Shown here piece after piece: positions 61,095 through 64,000 of a stretch of 64,000 nucleotides of DNA. The translations under genes were made by a program, and so were the position numbers. This DNA comes from Pontibacter chinhatensis (GTDB taxonomy: Bacteria; Bacteroidota; Bacteroidia; Cytophagales; Hymenobacteraceae): NCBI RefSeq assembly GCF_900113285.1, contig NZ_FOOT01000006.1:1-64000 (forward strand). The letters run 5' to 3'. The notes beneath the pieces were generated by a model that was not told the DNA's origin, did not search any database, and saw only the letters and a program-made list of their open reading frames with translations. Each line of letters begins with the position of its first letter. Positions within the stretch are counted from its first letter, which is position 1.

Positions 61095-62624
61095 ATGCCA
61101 GAAAAAATTCTCATCCTCGATTTTGGTTCGCAATACACCCAGCTAATTGCCAGAAGGGTTCGCGAGCTTAATGTGTACTGTGAGATTCATCCGTATAACC
61201 ATATTCCGGAGATCACAGACGAAGTTAAAGGCGTAATTCTGTCGGGCAGCCCCTGCTCGGTACGCGATGCCGAACATCCCACTATTAATTTGGATCAATT
61301 CCTGGGCAAGTTCCCGGTACTGGGCGTTTGCTACGGTGCCCAGCTGATCGCGCACGAGCGCGGTGGCGAGGTGACGCCTTCCACCATCCGTGAGTATGGC
61401 CGCGCCCGCCTGAGCGAGCTACACAACCACGACCGCCTGCTGAAAGAACTCACCCTGGGTTCTGTGGTTTGGATGTCGCACGGCGATACGATCAAGGAAA
61501 TCCCTGCTAATTTTGAGGTAATTGCCAGCACCGAGAGCGTGCGCGTGGCTGCCTACAAGCTCAAGGACCAGGAGACATACGGCATCCAGTTTCACCCGGA
61601 GGTAACACACTCTGAGGAAGGCAAGGCCCTGCTCCGCAACTTCGTGGTGCACATTTGCGGCTGCGCCCAGGACTGGACTTCCGAGCAATTCATAGACTCT
61701 ACCGTGGCCGAGCTGAAAGCACAACTGGGTAACGATAAAGTAGTACTTGGCCTTTCCGGCGGGGTGGACTCCAGCGTGGCGGCCATGCTCATCCACCAGG
61801 CCATCGGCAAAAATTTATACTGTATATTTGTAGATAACGGCCTGCTGCGCAAAGACGAGTTCGAAACTGTGCTGGACTCTTACAAGCACATGGGCCTGAA
61901 CGTGAAAGGCGTGGACGCGAAAGATAAATTCTACAGCGCCCTTGCCGGCCTCACCGACCCGGAGCAGAAGCGCAAAGCCATCGGCCGCGTGTTTATTGAG
62001 GTGTTCGACGACGAGGCGCATCAGATTGAGGACGTGAAATGGTTGGCCCAAGGCACCATTTACCCGGACGTAATCGAGTCGGTGAGTGTGAAAGGTCCTT
62101 CTGCCACCATCAAATCGCACCACAACGTGGGTGGATTGCCAGACTTCATGAAACTGAAAGTAGTGGAGCCACTGAAAACACTATTTAAAGATGAGGTGCG
62201 TTTGGTAGGCAAAGCGCTGCACATCGACGACATCATCATCGGTCGCCATCCGTTCCCGGGTCCAGGATTGGCCATTCGTATTCTGGGTGATATCACGCCG
62301 GAGAAAGTCCACGTACTGCAGCAGGTAGACCATATCTTCATCAGCAACCTGAAGAAATCGGGCCTTTATGACGAAGTATGGCAGGCAGGCGCAATCCTGA
62401 CGCCGGTGCAGTCGGTAGGTGTGATGGGCGATGAGCGTACGTACGAAAACGTAGTGGCGCTGCGCGCTGTGACCAGCGTAGACGGTATGACCGCCGATTG
62501 GAGCCGTTTGCCGTATGAGTTTCTGGCCGATGTATCGAACGAAATCATTAACAAAGTAAAAGGCGTAAACCGCGTCGTTTACGATATCAGCTCTAAACCA
62601 CCGGCCACTATTGAGTGGGAATAA
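61095..62624 (+). CDS. guaA: GMP synthase (glutamine-hydrolysing) GuaA
   Basis: The protein has 509 residues. The class I amidotransferase domain has the Cys nucleophile in [12 protein letters not shown] and His-x-Glu in GIQFHPEV. The ATP-pyrophosphatase domain has [16 protein letters not shown]. The C-terminal dimerisation domain has [14 protein letters not shown] and ends in PPATIEWE. It makes GMP from XMP. The ATG at 61095 ([16 protein letters not shown]) is the family-like start. Confidence 0.97.
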   Translation: MPEKILILDFGSQYTQLIARRVRELNVYCEIHPYNHIPEITDEVKGVILSGSPCSVRDAEHPTINLDQFLGKFPVLGVCYGAQLIAHERGGEVTPSTIREYGRARLSELHNHDRLLKELTLGSVVWMSHGDTIKEIPANFEVIASTESVRVAAYKLKDQETYGIQFHPEVTHSEEGKALLRNFVVHICGCAQDWTSEQFIDSTVAELKAQLGNDKVVLGLSGGVDSSVAAMLIHQAIGKNLYCIFVDNGLLRKDEFETVLDSYKHMGLNVKGVDAKDKFYSALAGLTDPEQKRKAIGRVFIEVFDDEAHQIEDVKWLAQGTIYPDVIESVSVKGPSATIKSHHNVGGLPDFMKLKVVEPLKTLFKDEVRLVGKALHIDDIIIGRHPFPGPGLAIRILGDITPEKVHVLQQVDHIFISNLKKSGLYDEVWQAGAILTPVQSVGVMGDERTYENVVALRAVTSVDGMTADWSRLPYEFLADVSNEIINKVKGVNRVVYDISSKPPATIEWE

Positions 62625-62643
62625 GTATAAAGGAATGAATTTT

Positions 62644-62700
62644 GAATGAGTGATTGCGTGAATAAGAAGTATCCAACTTTGTTCACGCAGTCACTCATTC
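62644..62700. repeat. Imperfect 19-bp hairpin after guaA
   Basis: GAATGAGTGATTGCGTGAA (62644-62662) and TTCACGCAGTCACTCATTC (62682-62700) pair with one mismatch (a G-T wobble in RNA). There is no T run, so it may be a stabilising hairpin or weak terminator. The GAATGAGT words recall the inverted repeats at 47914 and 59325. Confidence 0.6.
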
Positions 62701-62723
62701 GCATGTTCAAAACAAACCAAAGT

Positions 62724-64000
62724 ATGAATAAAAGCTTCTGTAAGAAGATGGCAGGCCTCGCGCTGCTGAGTGCCCTGAGCCTTCCGGCGCTGGCCCAGAC
62801 CCAGGACCCGGCCACCACCTATGGCAACGGCAAAGTACTGCTGCAGCAACAGCGCTACGACCAGGCCATGGCCGAGCTAAAGCCCCTTGCATCTCAAAAC
62901 GGCACTTACGCTGCGGAGGCTTCTTATTTATATGCGTTGGCCGCTCTTAAGTCCGGGAAGGCTGATGAGGCCTACCAGATGCTACTGCAGTTGCAGAACC
63001 AGCACGCTAACTGGGGAGGCATGGCGGATGCGGACTATCTGCTGGCCAATGTTCTGTTTGAGCAAAACGAATATGAGCGTGCCCTAAGCAAACTGCAGGA
63101 GCTACAGGGCACCCCCTTAGCAAAGGATGCAGAAGGCTTGAAACGCTATTACCTCACCCGCCTGAACGACCGTCCCAAGTATGAGCAGCTCATGCGCCGT
63201 TACGGTTCTGACAGAGTGGTGGCCCAGACCTTTGCTGATAAACTGGTAGGTGGCTGGTATAAGCCCGAAGACCGCCGGGTGCTGGAGAGCCTGGTGCAGG
63301 AGTTCAAACTCGACCCGAAGCGCTACCTGAGCAAAGATGCGATGAAAAGCCAGGGCATGGATGTGGCCGTGCTCCTCCCCTTCCAGCTGAAGCAGGATTA
63401 CGCCACCACCGCCCGCAAGAGCCAATTTATTACGGATATGTACGCCGGCATGCAAATGGCGCAGGATTCGCTCCAGCAGATGGGCATCCACATCAACCTT
63501 TATACGTATGATGCCGGCGCCGACACCGCTACGGTAAAACGCGTACTGGACACGCCTGAGATGAAAAGCATGGACCTGATCATTGGTCCGGTTTATAAAA
63601 CAACAGCCAGGGTGGCAGCGCGTTTCGGGGCACAGCATAACATCAACGTCATCAACCCGCTTACGCAGGACCTGGAGATGGCTGCCGGGAACAGCAATGT
63701 GTTCTTATTCGAGTCGTCGGTGGCCACGCAAGCCCGCCAGGCGGCTACGTATGCCTACCAGAATTTCTCTCCGAAAACAGCGGTTATACTTTACGAGAAC
63801 ACGAAAGACGACACTACCTATGCGAACAACTACCGCCGGCAGTTCCAGAAGCTGGGCGGTAAAGTAACGGTTTTCAAGCGCATCAACCCGGCTGAGGCAG
63901 CGGCCACGGCTACTACTTTCCGCTCACTGAACCTGCAAGGCGCAGGACACATGGCAGTTTTCTCCGGCAAAATGACAGCGGCCATGAACGCCACCAGCCT
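62724..64000 (+). CDS. Periplasmic binding fold protein with N-terminal TPR-like region (partial)
   Basis: The frame runs off the end of the window; at least 425 residues are visible. A signal peptide (MNKSFCKKMAGLALLSALSL, then PALAQ) is followed by TPR-like helices (~30-150: YGNGKVLLQQQRYDQAMAEL, LLANVLFEQNEYERALSKLQ). A periplasmic-binding type I fold then begins (MDVAVLLPFQL, DLIIGPVYKTTARVAARF). This domain order resembles LpoA-like activators of penicillin-binding proteins and some LivJ-type proteins, so an envelope role is possible. The start at 62724 has a signal peptide; an in-frame ATG at 62703 is an alternative. Confidence 0.75.
   Translation, partial: MNKSFCKKMAGLALLSALSLPALAQTQDPATTYGNGKVLLQQQRYDQAMAELKPLASQNGTYAAEASYLYALAALKSGKADEAYQMLLQLQNQHANWGGMADADYLLANVLFEQNEYERALSKLQELQGTPLAKDAEGLKRYYLTRLNDRPKYEQLMRRYGSDRVVAQTFADKLVGGWYKPEDRRVLESLVQEFKLDPKRYLSKDAMKSQGMDVAVLLPFQLKQDYATTARKSQFITDMYAGMQMAQDSLQQMGIHINLYTYDAGADTATVKRVLDTPEMKSMDLIIGPVYKTTARVAARFGAQHNINVINPLTQDLEMAAGNSNVFLFESSVATQARQAATYAYQNFSPKTAVILYENTKDDTTYANNYRRQFQKLGGKVTVFKRINPAEAAATATTFRSLNLQGAGHMAVFSGKMTAAMNATS

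Overview
The window looks like chromosomal DNA of a Bacteroidota bacterium of the Cytophagales/Hymenobacteraceae type, closest in feel to Pontibacter. Base composition is moderate in GC. Promoters carry the Bacteroidota -7 box TAnnTTTG instead of a sigma-70 -10 box. Gene content includes a type IX secretion plug protein, a polyamine pathway, a non-flagellar chemosensory cluster and a DUF7033-type deacetylase. The genus is inferred from gene content and style, not from a database match.

Layout. 1-1320: a likely solitary integron gene cassette (DUF4265 protein with an attC-like site) next to a hairpin-rich stretch. 1365-3250: T9SS plug lipoprotein and OsmC. 3947-9358: histidine kinase and sigma-54 activator, with a divergent FtsX/MacB-type permease whose upstream region carries two tandem TGTCC-N6-GGACA sites and a -24/-12-like promoter. 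9476-13258: pirin, a LexA-like XRE/S24 regulator with an operator-like array, and an S8 protease. 14104-19712: RecQ, a Cys-rich copper-binding protein, a small membrane protein, agmatinase and a fused SpeD-SpeE. 20220-29510: a one-strand chemosensory cluster (SixA, ParA, soluble poly-HAMP receptor, CheW, CheY, CheA, CheC) without CheR or CheB. 29675-43338: mainly housekeeping genes (TopA, THUMP methyltransferase, MurB, GuaD, Ffh) mixed with small unknowns. 43514-56645: surface-glycan region with a complete CMP-pseudaminic acid pathway (PseB, PseC, PseF, a PseG-PseH fusion, PseI), a candidate transferase, a deacetylase and a flippase. 57009-64000: DegT aminotransferase, FtsE, a small conserved protein, fructose-6-phosphate aldolase/transaldolase, SRP RNA, GuaA and the start of a periplasmic-binding-type protein.

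Two DNA-scale features cut across the genes. First, the heptamer AAGTATA/TATACTT (often AAGTATAAA) is strongly over-represented in coding and non-coding DNA, in all three reading frames. It also forms inverted pairs inside hairpins, including the ffh terminator, which resembles DNA-uptake-sequence or HIP1-type signals. Second, four intergenic gaps hold copies of a composite, hairpin-rich repeat of about 500 bp, and other gaps hold smaller repeat families.
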